Assembly: GCA_021775005.1 (NCBI GenBank)
Contig: JAJFIK010000065.1
Span: forward strand, 1-64,000
Reading direction: 5' to 3'
Length of the DNA: 64,000 bases
DNA from: Rhodospirillales bacterium
Lineage (GTDB): Bacteria; Pseudomonadota; Alphaproteobacteria; JAJFIK01
Of this stretch, positions 1-9,500 are shown piece by piece (position 1 is the stretch's first letter; each line of letters starts with the position of its first letter). The notes beneath the pieces were generated by a model. That model was not told the DNA's origin and did not search any database. It saw nothing but the letters and a program-made list of their open reading frames with translations. Position numbers and translations under genes: made by a program.

Positions 1-251
1 TGCTGCTGCTCTCGGAGAAAAAGGATATGCCGTGCGATGAGGCCGACCGCATCGCCTCGCTTCATCTGCAAGAGGTGGAAACCAAGATCGAGGCGCTGAC
101 CCATTTACGCGGGGAACTTGCCACCATGGTGGCAGGCTGCCGCGGCGGGCGCATTTCTGATTGCCGCGTCATTGAAGTACTGAGCGATCATCGCAAATGT
201 CAGCACGATGCGCATTTGCCGAAGAAGAAAAGCGGTGTTGCACTAAGTTAG
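1..251 (+). CDS. MerR-family metal-responsive regulator, C-terminal part (5' truncated by window)
   Basis: The frame is open from base 3, so the gene begins outside the window. What remains is the dimerisation helix and metal-binding end of a MerR-type activator; the DNA-binding wing is missing. Three cysteines follow the MerR/CadR/ZntR layout: one in MPCDEAD, one 35 residues later in AGC, and one 8 residues after that in SDC, followed by RVIEVL. These positions bind soft metals in the family. The 8-residue gap between the last two is closer to CueR/CadR than to the 9 of Tn501 MerR, so the metal cannot be named. The stop overlaps the stop of the convergent barrel gene by 2-3 bases. The regulator's target must lie to the left, or be the regulator itself. 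Confidence 0.8.
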   Translation, partial: LLLSEKKDMPCDEADRIASLHLQEVETKIEALTHLRGELATMVAGCRGGRISDCRVIEVLSDHRKCQHDAHLPKKKSGVALS

Positions 252-1441
252 AAGTAACGCGCGACCCGTACTTGCAGAAAGTCATCATCTTCAAATGAAA
301 ACACCGGGTCGGTGGCGGGCACGTCAAAGAAGAAGCGCCCTTCGATGGTGATGAAGTAATCACCCCCCAAGCGCCGTTCGGCCTCAACGCTGGCGGAAAA
401 CCCATTGCCGTCCAGATCCACAATCCCGCCGGCAAGAACCGCCGTGCTGTCGATATCATTGGCGGTCCAGCGCGCGCCCACAAAGGCGTCGTTCTGGAAC
501 GGAAAGAACCCAGCCTGCCCACGTTCATCCCAAATGTATTCTGCAACGATGCCCAAGTCCGCATCGCCGCCGGTGGCTTGATAGAAGGTGTATTCAATGC
601 CGCCGGAGGCTTGCAGCCAGCTATCGCCCAATTGCTCGCGGCGAAAGCCTTCGAACTTGAACAGCATCGGGCCAAAGGTGGCTTGTGCGTCCACGGATGT
701 TTGATCGATGCGCGGATACATGGGCGCAAGCACCAAGTTGAAATTCTTATCCAACATAGGCGTTAGCACCGGATCGCGTCCGGTGCCGCTGAAATGCGCA
801 ATCCCGAAATCAAACGCCCCATAATAGTGCGACCAGCGCACCGCGAAATCTTCCAGGGTTTCCTCATTGCCTTCCTCATAGAAGGCAAGACCTTCAGAGA
901 CGGGGATATTTACGCGCGGACGCCCACGAATGCCTTCAAAAGTGCGCTCCCGAAAATAGGGCAGCCAGTAAAAGTCAAACAGGCCAAAGTCGGTGGGAAC
1001 AGATATATTGACCATGGGCTGGCCCAGCTTGTCTTCGCCATCGACGCCTTCAACCGCATCTGTTTGGTTGATGATGTCGATCAAGTGGACCGCTTCGGTG
1101 CGCCCCCAGAAGACTTTGTGCAATCCGACACGCAATTCAAAAAGGTCAAACACGCGCTCATAGTAGGCCGCGCGCAGGTCATAATGCGTGCGCTCGTCAT
1201 CCTGGTAGTCGAGCCGCGCAAACCCGGTAACAACAAGGGTTTGTTCATAGTCAAAGAAAGCCTCGAACTCGATCTCACCGGCGATGGACATATTGGCGTC
1301 GGGCTGCCGGGGATCGCTTGGCTCCTGCACGAAAACGCGCAACTCCGGCTCAATGTAGCCACTGACGTCAAGTTCCGTCTCGCCGCGCGCGGGAAGCGCA
1401 GCAAGGCAGATGAGTCCGCCAATGACTAGTAAATGTCGCAC
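248..1441 (-). CDS. Outer-membrane beta-barrel protein of the RND/LolA-like operon
   Basis: About 397 residues. I chose a GTG start at 1441 because GGGAGGAGG sits 7 bases before it and translation from there gives a clean signal peptide (MRHLLVIGG...LPARG). Longer TTG/ATG starts upstream would overlap this ribosome site. The mature part has alternating short hydrophobic and charged strands, and the last residues end in ...VRVARYF, a typical C-terminal barrel signature with terminal Phe. WGRTEAVHLIDIINQTD is the most distinctive stretch and resembles DUF1302-type porin-like proteins, but I do not recognise a named family with certainty. It is the last gene of the operon after the lipoprotein-sorting protein, so a role as the outer-membrane partner of the transporter is likely. 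That is inference from context. Confidence 0.8.
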   Translation of the reverse strand: MRHLLVIGGLICLAALPARGETELDVSGYIEPELRVFVQEPSDPRQPDANMSIAGEIEFEAFFDYEQTLVVTGFARLDYQDDERTHYDLRAAYYERVFDLFELRVGLHKVFWGRTEAVHLIDIINQTDAVEGVDGEDKLGQPMVNISVPTDFGLFDFYWLPYFRERTFEGIRGRPRVNIPVSEGLAFYEEGNEETLEDFAVRWSHYYGAFDFGIAHFSGTGRDPVLTPMLDKNFNLVLAPMYPRIDQTSVDAQATFGPMLFKFEGFRREQLGDSWLQASGGIEYTFYQATGGDADLGIVAEYIWDERGQAGFFPFQNDAFVGARWTANDIDSTAVLAGGIVDLDGNGFSASVEAERRLGGDYFITIEGRFFFDVPATDPVFSFEDDDFLQVRVARYF

Positions 1442-1492
1442 GCGTCGCCTCCTCCCCATCAGGCAGCCAATCAAGTTATGCTAAACGCTCCG

Positions 1493-2311
1493 TTAACGGG
1501 CGCGGCGCAGGGACGCTTGGGTGAAGTCGCTTTCATCCAACCCGCTCTGAAACTCAAAGCTGACCCACTCCAGCGTCGTTTCCTTGCCGGTCAAGTGATT
1601 GACCATCAAAAGCTCATGGGCGCGCCAGAACTGGTCAAGGTAGAGGCGATAGTCGAGCAACTGCAGCGTCTTGAGAAGATCGTCGCCGCGATTGTAGTAC
1701 TCAACCTGGCGGCCAAGATAGTCCGTCGTGTCAGTCCAGGTGATCTGGCGGGTGTAGCCCGAGTTTTCATAAAGCGGCACACGTTCCGTCACATGGCAGG
1801 TCAGGGCTTCATTGGGGGTCGGGCAGGGTTCATCGCGCAGCCAGGTATAGGAGTACTTGCCAACTTCTGTGGAGGAAAAATCCTCGAACGCGAATTCGGA
1901 CCCCAGGAAGGGGCCAGATTTGTTTGACGATGAAATTCGGCGCACGCGCGCGATAGCTGGCAAGTAAAGCCATTGATCATCGTCTTCCAGAAGATGCGCA
2001 TGGGTCAGAAGGGCCGTGCCCTCCACATCGCGGGGGCGATCAAATATGATCATGCTCAAGTCGCCGTCTTCAGGGTCAACATTTTCTAAAGTGCGCTGAC
2101 GCAATTCGCGCACGCTTTCTTCCCCTTGGCTGTTGCGCAGAACCATGCGCATTTCAGCTGAGCTATCACCAAATCCCAGATCGCGACGCTCAGTTTCCAT
2201 GGCAATGGCGCGGCCGCGCTCGGTGGGGTCCTCAGGCAATTCGATTTGCGCAAAAGCCGGGGCAGCGAAAATCAATGCTGCGGTGGTTAAGGTCACTATA
2301 CGGATCATCAT
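1493..2311 (-). CDS. Outer membrane lipoprotein-sorting protein (LolA-like, PF17131 type)
   Basis: 272 residues from the ATG at 2311, which has AAGGGAG 4-5 bases upstream; a second ATG follows directly. Residues 1-20 are a signal peptide (MMIRIVTLTTAALIFAAPAFA). The rest fits the periplasmic LolA/LppX-like half-barrel family annotated as outer membrane lipoprotein-sorting protein: typical elements are DRPRDVEGTALLTH, the DQWLYLPAIARVRRI strand and GSEFAFEDF. Known members sit beside MMPL transporters and are thought to carry lipids or lipoproteins across the periplasm. Here it lies between the RND gene and the barrel gene on the same strand with short gaps, so the three are probably co-transcribed. 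The actual cargo is unknown. Confidence 0.9.
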   Translation of the reverse strand: MMIRIVTLTTAALIFAAPAFAQIELPEDPTERGRAIAMETERRDLGFGDSSAEMRMVLRNSQGEESVRELRQRTLENVDPEDGDLSMIIFDRPRDVEGTALLTHAHLLEDDDQWLYLPAIARVRRISSSNKSGPFLGSEFAFEDFSSTEVGKYSYTWLRDEPCPTPNEALTCHVTERVPLYENSGYTRQITWTDTTDYLGRQVEYYNRGDDLLKTLQLLDYRLYLDQFWRAHELLMVNHLTGKETTLEWVSFEFQSGLDESDFTQASLRRAR

Positions 2312-2349
2312 CAAACTCCCTTGATGGATAGGTCTCAAAACAAAATAGT

Positions 2350-4761
2350 CTACGCTTTGGCAGCGGCCTTCTTAGCTTTTCTCTCGGCCCCGTCGAAGAA
2401 TATCAACAGTGCTGGCAGCAGAAGAAAATCAAGTACAAGCGCCGTGGCAATGGTTGCGGCCACCATAATGCCCAACATGGCATTCACCTTGAAATAGCTG
2501 AAGGCAAGTACCGAAAATCCAGCCACGAGCACAAACGTGGAAACCCACAGGGGCAAGCCAACTGTTGTAAAGGCGTAGAGCACCGCGTCTTTGGCATCCA
2601 ATCCCTTTTCATCTCGCGCCCGCTGATACTTGGATAGAAAGTGCACGGTTGCGTCCACAATAAGGCCAAGGGCGGTTGCCACCACGAAAGAGGCCCAGAA
2701 CCCGATCTCTGTCACGAACACCGCATATATGCCGAACGCCACAAGCGGCGGCATGATGTTAGGAATGAGACTGATGATCCCGAGGCGAATGTTGCGTAAG
2801 GCGAGCACCAGAATGAGCGATATCAAGATCAGCGCGATGGCCGTCCCAACCCGCATTTGGGCGAAGTTCGATGTCCCGATATAGGCGAACATCACGAACT
2901 GACCAGCGGGACGAACCTCTTCGCCGTCCTCGCGGGTCATCATGTATTCCGGGAAGTTGTCCCCCATCCACTCACTGGCGCAATCGCGCAGCACGGAAAA
3001 CTCTTCCGTCGAAAGGTCGTCCAACGTGACCACAAGGCGCGATGCTGATTTGTCCACATTCAACTGGTCGTTGAGGTCGAGCCCATATGGAAGTGAGAAC
3101 TCATAAAGCAGCACATATTGCGCGGCTTCCTGGCGACCATCGGGTATGCGATAATAACTTGGGTCGTCTTCATGCATAGACTCGTTCAACTGTTTGATGA
3201 CATCAGTAAACGTTGCCACATGCACTATCCCGTCTTGTTCGCGATACCAATTGGCAAAAGCTTCAAGGTTATTGAGGTATTCAGGTTCCTGAATACCGCC
3301 GCTGTCCGCTGCCGGAATGGAATAGCTCACTTGATAAATGCCGGTGAGGTTATCTGCGGCGAAGTCACTATCAACGCGGAAGTCCACCCGATCATCGAAG
3401 TATTCAACAAATCGGTCATTGAAGGTAAGATTGGGCAGCATGGCGATGGAGGCCACCGCGCCGATGGCGATGATGCCAAACAACGGCACGCGCAAACGAA
3501 TTACGGCTCTACCAAACTTTTCCATGAAGCGCGATTGATTTTCCACCGCGCCATACGCCCGGATCGGCAATACCGCCAGCAGCGCCGGCAATAGTGTCAC
3601 CGATCCAAACCAGGCGTACATTGACCCAATGGCCGCAAGAGTGCCCAAGTCGCGGAACGGTTGGGCGTCGGCGAAATTCAAACTGGCAAAACCAATGGCC
3701 GTGGTGGCTGAGGTCAAGAATACCGGCGTCCAATTGATCCGCAGGCTCTCTTCCAATGCCTCGTTTTTGCTTTGCCCGCGATGCATTTGAATAAGCATCG
3801 TCACCAATATGTGGATTGAATCCGCGACCGCCACTGTCAGGATCACTGTAGGCGTGGATGCAGATGGCGGCGACAAGGGAATGCCGAGCCAGCCCGCGGT
3901 GCCCATGGCGGCGGCGGCAGATGTGATAACAATAACAATTGCCGCAAACGTGCCGAAGATCGACCGCGTTAGCAGCAAGATCGTAAAGATCAAGATGCCC
4001 AGCATAATGGGTATGAGAGTTGAAAGATCGGAACGCGCGGCTTCGGAGAAGGCATTGCCGAGCAGGATCGATCCGGTCAAGGCAAAATGCACATCGGGAT
4101 ATTCATCGACATAGCGTGCTTCAACTTCGCGGGCGAAGGCGGAAAGCTCTCCGACGGCGGCACGGGTTGCCGCTAGCTCCTCCGCCGTTTCGGCGTCTTG
4201 CTCCTTGGGCATGGCAAGGGTGGCCACAATCGCCGTGGTGCGGCCGTCCTCTGAGATCAGGCGCAGGTTGATAGCGGGCTCACCCCATGCGGTCTCCAAT
4301 ACCCATCGGCCTTCTTCGTCGGTCACGTTTTCGGGGTCTTGCACAAGGTCGCGGACAAAGATGTCATCGCCCTGAGCTGTTGTGTGTTGATAGTTGGTGA
4401 GCGAATCAACGCGCGTCACATAAGGGGCCTGCCAGGCGTCTTCCGTCATCTGCGCGATGAGGTTGAGCATGCGCGGCGACGTCGCAGAGCCTTCATCGGG
4501 CTGCAACACCCAAAGGATCGTGTCCGGCGCGGAATAGGTATTTTGTATGCGCTCGAAGTCTACCAGATTGGGATTTTGTGCATCGAAAAAGTAGCGATAG
4601 TCGGTGGTGAAGCCGATTTTGCTGCCGCCACTGGCAATAGCCAATAGAGCCGCAAGCGATAACAAGATGACGACAAAACGAAATCGAATAACAAATCGCG
4701 CATAGGCGCGAACGGCATTTGAAAAAGCGGTCCCGCCGCCATTACCACTTGTACGTGCCAT
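2350..4761 (-). CDS. RND/MMPL-family transporter
   Basis: 803 residues from the ATG at 4761 (CGGGAG at good spacing); the open frame extends to 4854 but without a ribosome site. Topology is the RND pattern: one N-terminal helix, a large periplasmic loop, five helices, a central cytoplasmic stretch, then the same again. Each half carries an acidic residue in the fourth helix of its bundle (VADSIHILVT and IVDATVHFLS), the positions that carry the proton relay in RND proteins. The C-terminus is Lys/Ala rich. MMPL/HpnN-like members move lipids, hopanoids or sterols. Genes on either side (tetR upstream, LolA-like and barrel downstream) suggest a dedicated envelope lipid-transport or efflux unit. 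The substrate cannot be read from sequence. Confidence 0.92.
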   Translation of the reverse strand: MARTSGNGGGTAFSNAVRAYARFVIRFRFVVILLSLAALLAIASGGSKIGFTTDYRYFFDAQNPNLVDFERIQNTYSAPDTILWVLQPDEGSATSPRMLNLIAQMTEDAWQAPYVTRVDSLTNYQHTTAQGDDIFVRDLVQDPENVTDEEGRWVLETAWGEPAINLRLISEDGRTTAIVATLAMPKEQDAETAEELAATRAAVGELSAFAREVEARYVDEYPDVHFALTGSILLGNAFSEAARSDLSTLIPIMLGILIFTILLLTRSIFGTFAAIVIVITSAAAAMGTAGWLGIPLSPPSASTPTVILTVAVADSIHILVTMLIQMHRGQSKNEALEESLRINWTPVFLTSATTAIGFASLNFADAQPFRDLGTLAAIGSMYAWFGSVTLLPALLAVLPIRAYGAVENQSRFMEKFGRAVIRLRVPLFGIIAIGAVASIAMLPNLTFNDRFVEYFDDRVDFRVDSDFAADNLTGIYQVSYSIPAADSGGIQEPEYLNNLEAFANWYREQDGIVHVATFTDVIKQLNESMHEDDPSYYRIPDGRQEAAQYVLLYEFSLPYGLDLNDQLNVDKSASRLVVTLDDLSTEEFSVLRDCASEWMGDNFPEYMMTREDGEEVRPAGQFVMFAYIGTSNFAQMRVGTAIALILISLILVLALRNIRLGIISLIPNIMPPLVAFGIYAVFVTEIGFWASFVVATALGLIVDATVHFLSKYQRARDEKGLDAKDAVLYAFTTVGLPLWVSTFVLVAGFSVLAFSYFKVNAMLGIMVAATIATALVLDFLLLPALLIFFDGAERKAKKAAAKA

Positions 4762-4784
4762 GAATGGCTCCCGATCAGATTGAA

Positions 4785-5414
4785 CTAGTGTTCTGTAGGT
4801 GAAGAATTGGCTGGACGAAGTGAATCCAGATAAGCAAAAAACGTTGTCGCGCATTTGCCCGGAATGGACATGTCGCGCGCGACTTTGGCCTGGCTTAAGA
4901 CGCCGTGGCGCACAGCCATGATCAACAGTGCCACCCCTTCAGGGTCGACATCGTCGCGCAGATTGCCAACAGCCTGGGCGCGGCGAAGGGCGCCGACCAT
5001 TGACGTGCGCCACTTCCCGTTGATCTCTTCCACCAGGTCGCGAAAGCCTTCGTCGCGCTGGCTCATCTCTTCTGTGAGATTGACCAGCGGGCAGCCATGT
5101 TTCAGCCCGTCTTCCATGGCGCCGCAGGAATGGGCGAAGCCGATTATGGCCTTCAGGGTGGTGATGGGGTCGTCGGTGTTCTCAAAGGGCGCGATCCACA
5201 CATCATGGAGATCGCTTTCAAAGAAGTGCCGCATGGACGCCAGCGCGAGGCTGCGTTTGTCCGCAAAGTGGTGATAAAGCGCGCCTTTGGTAGCGCCTGC
5301 CCGCGCCAAAATGTCAGATAGCGAGGCCGCCTGGTAGCCGTTCTCATAAATCTCAAAGGCGGTGGCCTGCATTAGGCCCATGCGCGTGCGTGCCGCGCGG
5401 CTCAGTCCTGCCAT
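4785..5414 (-). CDS. TetR-family repressor, probable regulator of the RND operon
   Basis: About 209 residues from the ATG at 5414; the longer frame begins with TTG at 5498 and another ATG lies at 5438, neither with a clear ribosome site. The N-terminal HTH is canonical: LSDILARAGATKGALYHHFADKRSLALA. The C-terminal ligand domain has Cys residues in AHSCGAM and KHGCPL, as in the TetR_C group that follows the LTEEMS motif. It ends 23 bases before the transporter start, so it is the first gene of the operon and probably represses it. Two inverted repeats upstream (5522-5535, 5543-5560) are candidate operators. Confidence 0.9.
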   Translation of the reverse strand: MAGLSRAARTRMGLMQATAFEIYENGYQAASLSDILARAGATKGALYHHFADKRSLALASMRHFFESDLHDVWIAPFENTDDPITTLKAIIGFAHSCGAMEDGLKHGCPLVNLTEEMSQRDEGFRDLVEEINGKWRTSMVGALRRAQAVGNLRDDVDPEGVALLIMAVRHGVLSQAKVARDMSIPGKCATTFFAYLDSLRPANSSPTEH

Positions 5415-5521
5415 GTTCACCGACCGCGGAAAGCGCATATCCTCTGCGCCAATGCCGCCAGGGTGTTGATACTGTTCGGGAAAGGGAGAGGGGGGCAAAG
5501 CGATACCTTGATGGCAATTAA

Positions 5522-5560
5522 ACCGACCGTTCGGTATGCTTTACAGACCGCGTGGTCTGT
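5522..5560. promoter_or_regulatory. Two inverted repeats in front of tetR (candidate TetR operators)
   Basis: ACCGA-CCGT-TCGGT at 5522-5535 has 5-bp perfect arms. ACAGACC-GCGT-GGTCTGT at 5543-5560 has 7-bp perfect arms. Both lie about 110-145 bases before the tetR start, between tetR and the divergent gene at 5745, so one protein could control both directions. The rest of the 5415-5744 gap shows no other gene. Confidence 0.55.
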
Positions 5561-5744
5561 TGTCAACGGCAGGGGTCTTTCCGGTCGGAAAATGTTACGA
5601 ATCAGCGGAAAATGCTTAGGAAAGTGAACTTGGTAAGACCTTGTTAAGGGGGGCCACGGCACCGTCTCAGCTGCGTTTGGCGTGTGACGGGACCCGCATC
5701 TGGACCGGCTCGCCTCGCGTCTTGGGACAAAGAGCGAGCAGGCC

Positions 5745-6428
5745 ATGAGCACGATTGATTTTTCTGAAACCTTTGGACCAACAACGCCGACATGGCGCGC
5801 GCGGGTGCGATTTGTGCGCGACCTTGCCCCGGCGGGCCTTGGCATCTTTATGGCGCCGGACCGCTCAATGGTGCTGCGGCTCAACGATCATCTTTATGTC
5901 CGGGCGCCGTTTTTGTTAGCGGTGGTCCCTATCGCCTGGGCGGCGGTGCTGCTGATGCTCTGGCCTGTAATCTCGCCCGTCGGATTTGCGGTATGGACGC
6001 TGTTGCTTGCCGGATCATGGGGGCTGGTTCTTATGGGTCGGCTCAATGGATCCCGCCCCATGCACCGCCCAGGGGCTGCGACCGCGTGGGCGAGCGAGCA
6101 TATTTTCAAGCTTTGGCTGCTTTTTCTGGCTCTCGGTATTAGCGCGCTATTGCTGTCCCCAGAGGCTGGCTTTTCCCACCAACGGGTGCTTTGTCTGATA
6201 TTGATCGGCGCCGGGGCGGCGGGGGCGTTGTTTTCATCGTCGTCCGTGCGCGGGCTCGCCGCCACATTGGGGCCGACCATCGGGCTGCCGACTATGATCC
6301 TCATCGCCAAAGGCCAGTTGGATCTCGCCGCATTTATGGCTCTCACAGGGGGGATTGTGGTGCTCGCGGGGCTGGCGGTTTTCCACCTCTCCAATGAGCG
6401 TGCGCGTCATGACGTCGAGAGCGCCTAA
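5745..6428 (+). CDS. Membrane protein resembling the sensor half of a diguanylate cyclase, without catalytic domain
   Basis: 227 residues. After about 45 soluble residues there are about six hydrophobic segments in pairs (LYVRAPFLLAVVPIAWAAVLLML, PVGFAVWTLLLAG, FKLWLLFLALGISALLL, VLCLILIGAGAAGALF, then two more), ending in HLSNERARHDVESA. This layout resembles membrane input modules that normally run through a short helix into a GGDEF domain. Here a stop follows at once, and the 150 bases to the next gene are too short for one. I do not recognise a named family. It is divergent from tetR and may share its operators. The start is ATG after AGCAGG. Confidence 0.7.
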   Translation: MSTIDFSETFGPTTPTWRARVRFVRDLAPAGLGIFMAPDRSMVLRLNDHLYVRAPFLLAVVPIAWAAVLLMLWPVISPVGFAVWTLLLAGSWGLVLMGRLNGSRPMHRPGAATAWASEHIFKLWLLFLALGISALLLSPEAGFSHQRVLCLILIGAGAAGALFSSSSVRGLAATLGPTIGLPTMILIAKGQLDLAAFMALTGGIVVLAGLAVFHLSNERARHDVESA

Positions 6429-6504
6429 ATCATTATCACTTTGATTGAAAATCAGGTCTAGATCGCTCTTGCAGGGCGCTTATGTATGCGTGTAATCGAA
6501 GGCT

Positions 6505-6510
6505 TATAAT
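6505..6510 (+). promoter_or_regulatory. Possible -10 element of the glutamate dehydrogenase gene
   Basis: A perfect TATAAT lies 72 bases before the chosen start. No good -35 sits 16-18 bases upstream. A 12-bp palindrome GGGAGGCCTCCC follows at 6524-6535 and would fall in the leader. Weak support. Confidence 0.3.
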
Positions 6511-6582
6511 AAAGTCGAATTTGGGGAGGCCTCCCGCAGGGCCATCGGGTCCGCGGGCGTGCTCTGGAAAAGGGAAACCGCC

Positions 6583-9500
6583 ATGGCCGATGCGCCGACA
6601 AAGTCGGAGGCGAACGGGCCCACCCGTAAGGACACGCGCGCCGCGGTTGGCGCACCCCAAATGGCTCCAAAACTTCTCAGTACATTTCAAGACATCTTGG
6701 CGCATCGCGCCGAATTCGATGACGCGAGCACATTTCAAGGCCCTGCCTTGGAGGCAGCGGCAAGCTCATTCTTGGCATTCATTGCGACGCGCCCATCTGG
6801 TGCAACCTTGGTTCGGGTCCTCAACCCCGAAGAGAGTACCCATGGCTGGCGCTCGAACAAAACCATCGTCGAGATTGCCATCGAAGACATGCCGTTTTTG
6901 GTGGATTCGGTGCTCGGCGAAATCAATGACATGGAACTTACCATCGACGGGATTTTGCATCCGGTCCTGTTCGTCAAGCGCAACAAAGACGGTGTTGTCG
7001 AAGACATTCTAAGCTCTGCCAAAGCCGCCAAAATAAAAGCCGGTAGCATCGGCGTGCCGGCCAGCCATGCGCCTGAGTCCGTCATGCACATTGAGATTGA
7101 GCGGCAGGACGACAAAGAAGTCCTCATGTGGGTGCGCCAGCGCATTGAACAGGTGCTTGCGGATGTGCGGGTGGTCACGTCTGATTGGCGCGACATGCGC
7201 GCGCGCCTCACTGAGGTTGCCGCAGACATACTTGAACATCCTTCAAGGGTGGCCCCATCTGCCGAGCTGGAAGAGACCGCGGAATTTCTCAAATGGCTGG
7301 CACATGATCATTTCGCATTTTTGGGTGCGCGGGATTATGAATTTGTTGGCGGCTTTGAAGATGGGGAGCTAAGGGCTGTTAGCGGTTCCGGCCTTGGGCT
7401 GCTACGCGATCTTTCGACCCATGTGGTGCGCCGGGGCTCTGGCCCCCTTGCCATGTCGCCCATGTTGCGAGCGTTCTTGCAAAGCCCTCAGCTCACCATT
7501 GTGACCAAAGCCAATTCGCGCAGCCGCGTGCATCGCCGCGTGTATATGGATTACATCGGTATCAAGACCCACAACAAGAAGGGTGCTGTGATCGGGGAGC
7601 GGCGCTTTGTCGGGCTCTTTACCGCATCGGCTTACAACCGCAATACGCTCACTATTCCCATGCTCAAGGAAAAAGTTGAGCGCGTCGTAAAGCGAGCAAA
7701 CATTACGCCCGATGGCCACGACAAAGCAGCCATGTTCAACATCCTGGAAAACTTTCCACGCGACGAGTTATTCCAGATCACTGAAAACGAGCTGCTGGAT
7801 ACGTCGCTGGGGATTTTGCGCCTGCAAAAGCGCCCGCGTACAAAAGTGTTTTTGCGCTTTGATCCGTTTGATCGGTTTGTCTCCGCCTTGGTGTTCGTGC
7901 CAAGGGAGCGCTATTCGACAGAGCTGCGCTCGCGCATAGCAGAAATTCTAGTGGACGCGTTTGATGGCCGGCCCTCGGCCTTCTACCCTTCCTTTGGCGA
8001 CGGCCCTCTGGCGCGTGTGCACTTTATTATTGGCCGCAATACGGGGCCGCGACCGGATGTCGATGTTGCCGAACTGGAAGCCCGGATTGCGGCGGCGGCG
8101 CGTAACTGGGGTGACGGTCTGCGCGAAGCGTTAAGCACACGGTGGGGTGACAAAGAAGGCCGTTTGCTCACCAAACGCTATGGCGCGGCGATCCCTACCA
8201 GCTATCGCGAAATGAATACTCCTCAGGCAGCATCCATTGACATTGAACGAATGGAGCAGCTGCCCCCTGCACCTGATGTCTCTCTGCTTCCTTATCGTGA
8301 GCTTGGAGATACGGACGACATCCTGCGCGTGAAGCTCTACAATTGGGATGAGCCGGTGCCCCTCAGCGATGTGTTGCCGGTGTTTGAAAATATGGGTCTA
8401 CGGGTCCTGGATGAGTCCCCCCATGACATCCATTTCGTCAATACGGTGGGGGCCACTGCGGCAGGCGAAGACTGCGCTAATCGGCACCTCTATGTGCATG
8501 AATTTTATGCGCGGCATAATACCGGGCAATCGATCGATCTTGAAGCTATTGCGGAGCGTTTTGAAGATGCTTTCCGCGCGGTGTGGCGGGGGGAAGCCGA
8601 AGACGATGGCTTCAATCGCTTGGTCATTGAGCAGGGTCTTGCCTGGCACGAAGTATTAATCCTGCGCATCATCGCCAAATATTGGCGCCAAACGGGCTCC
8701 GCCCTCAGCCAACAGTTGATGGAGCGCACATTTTCGCAGCATGGCGACATTGCACGCATGTTGATCGAATTATTTGAGGTGCGTTTGTCACCGCAAGCTG
8801 CCGAGACTACAGAACAACGCCATGAGGCAGAAGAGGCGCTCTCGAACAAAATTACCACCTCACTTGATGAGGTTGACAGCCTCGATGCGGATCGGATCAT
8901 ACGTCGCTTCCGCAATGTGCTGCGCTCGATCATGCGCACCAATTTCTATCAGCGCGACAGAAACGGCCGCCGCAAACCCAATGTTGCGATCAAACTCAAT
9001 AGTCAACGGGTGCAGGAATTGCCCGAACCAAAACCCTGGGCCGAGGTGTTTTTATATTCGCCCCGCGTCGAGGGCGTGCATTTAAGGTTTGGCAAAGTAG
9101 CGCGGGGTGGCCTGCGGTGGTCAGACCGCGCGGAAGATTTCCGTACCGAAGTGCTCGGGCTTGTGAAAGCCCAGAAGGTCAAGAACTCGCTCATCGTGCC
9201 GGTGGGGGCCAAGGGCGGCTTTGTGCCAAAGCACCTGCCTGAAAATGGCAGCCGTGAAGAAATTCAAGCCGAGGCGATCGCGTGTTACGAGTCATTCGTC
9301 TCTGGCCTGTTGGACATCACAGACAACATTGTCGCCGGCGAGGTCGTCCCGCCGGACCACGTGGTTCGCCACGACGAAGATGATCCCTATCTTGTGGTGG
9401 CAGCGGATAAGGGCACCGCAACCTTTTCTGACATTGCCAATGAAATGGCTGCGTCCTACGGCTTTTGGCTGGGGGATGCGTTCGCCTCTGGTGGCAGCCA

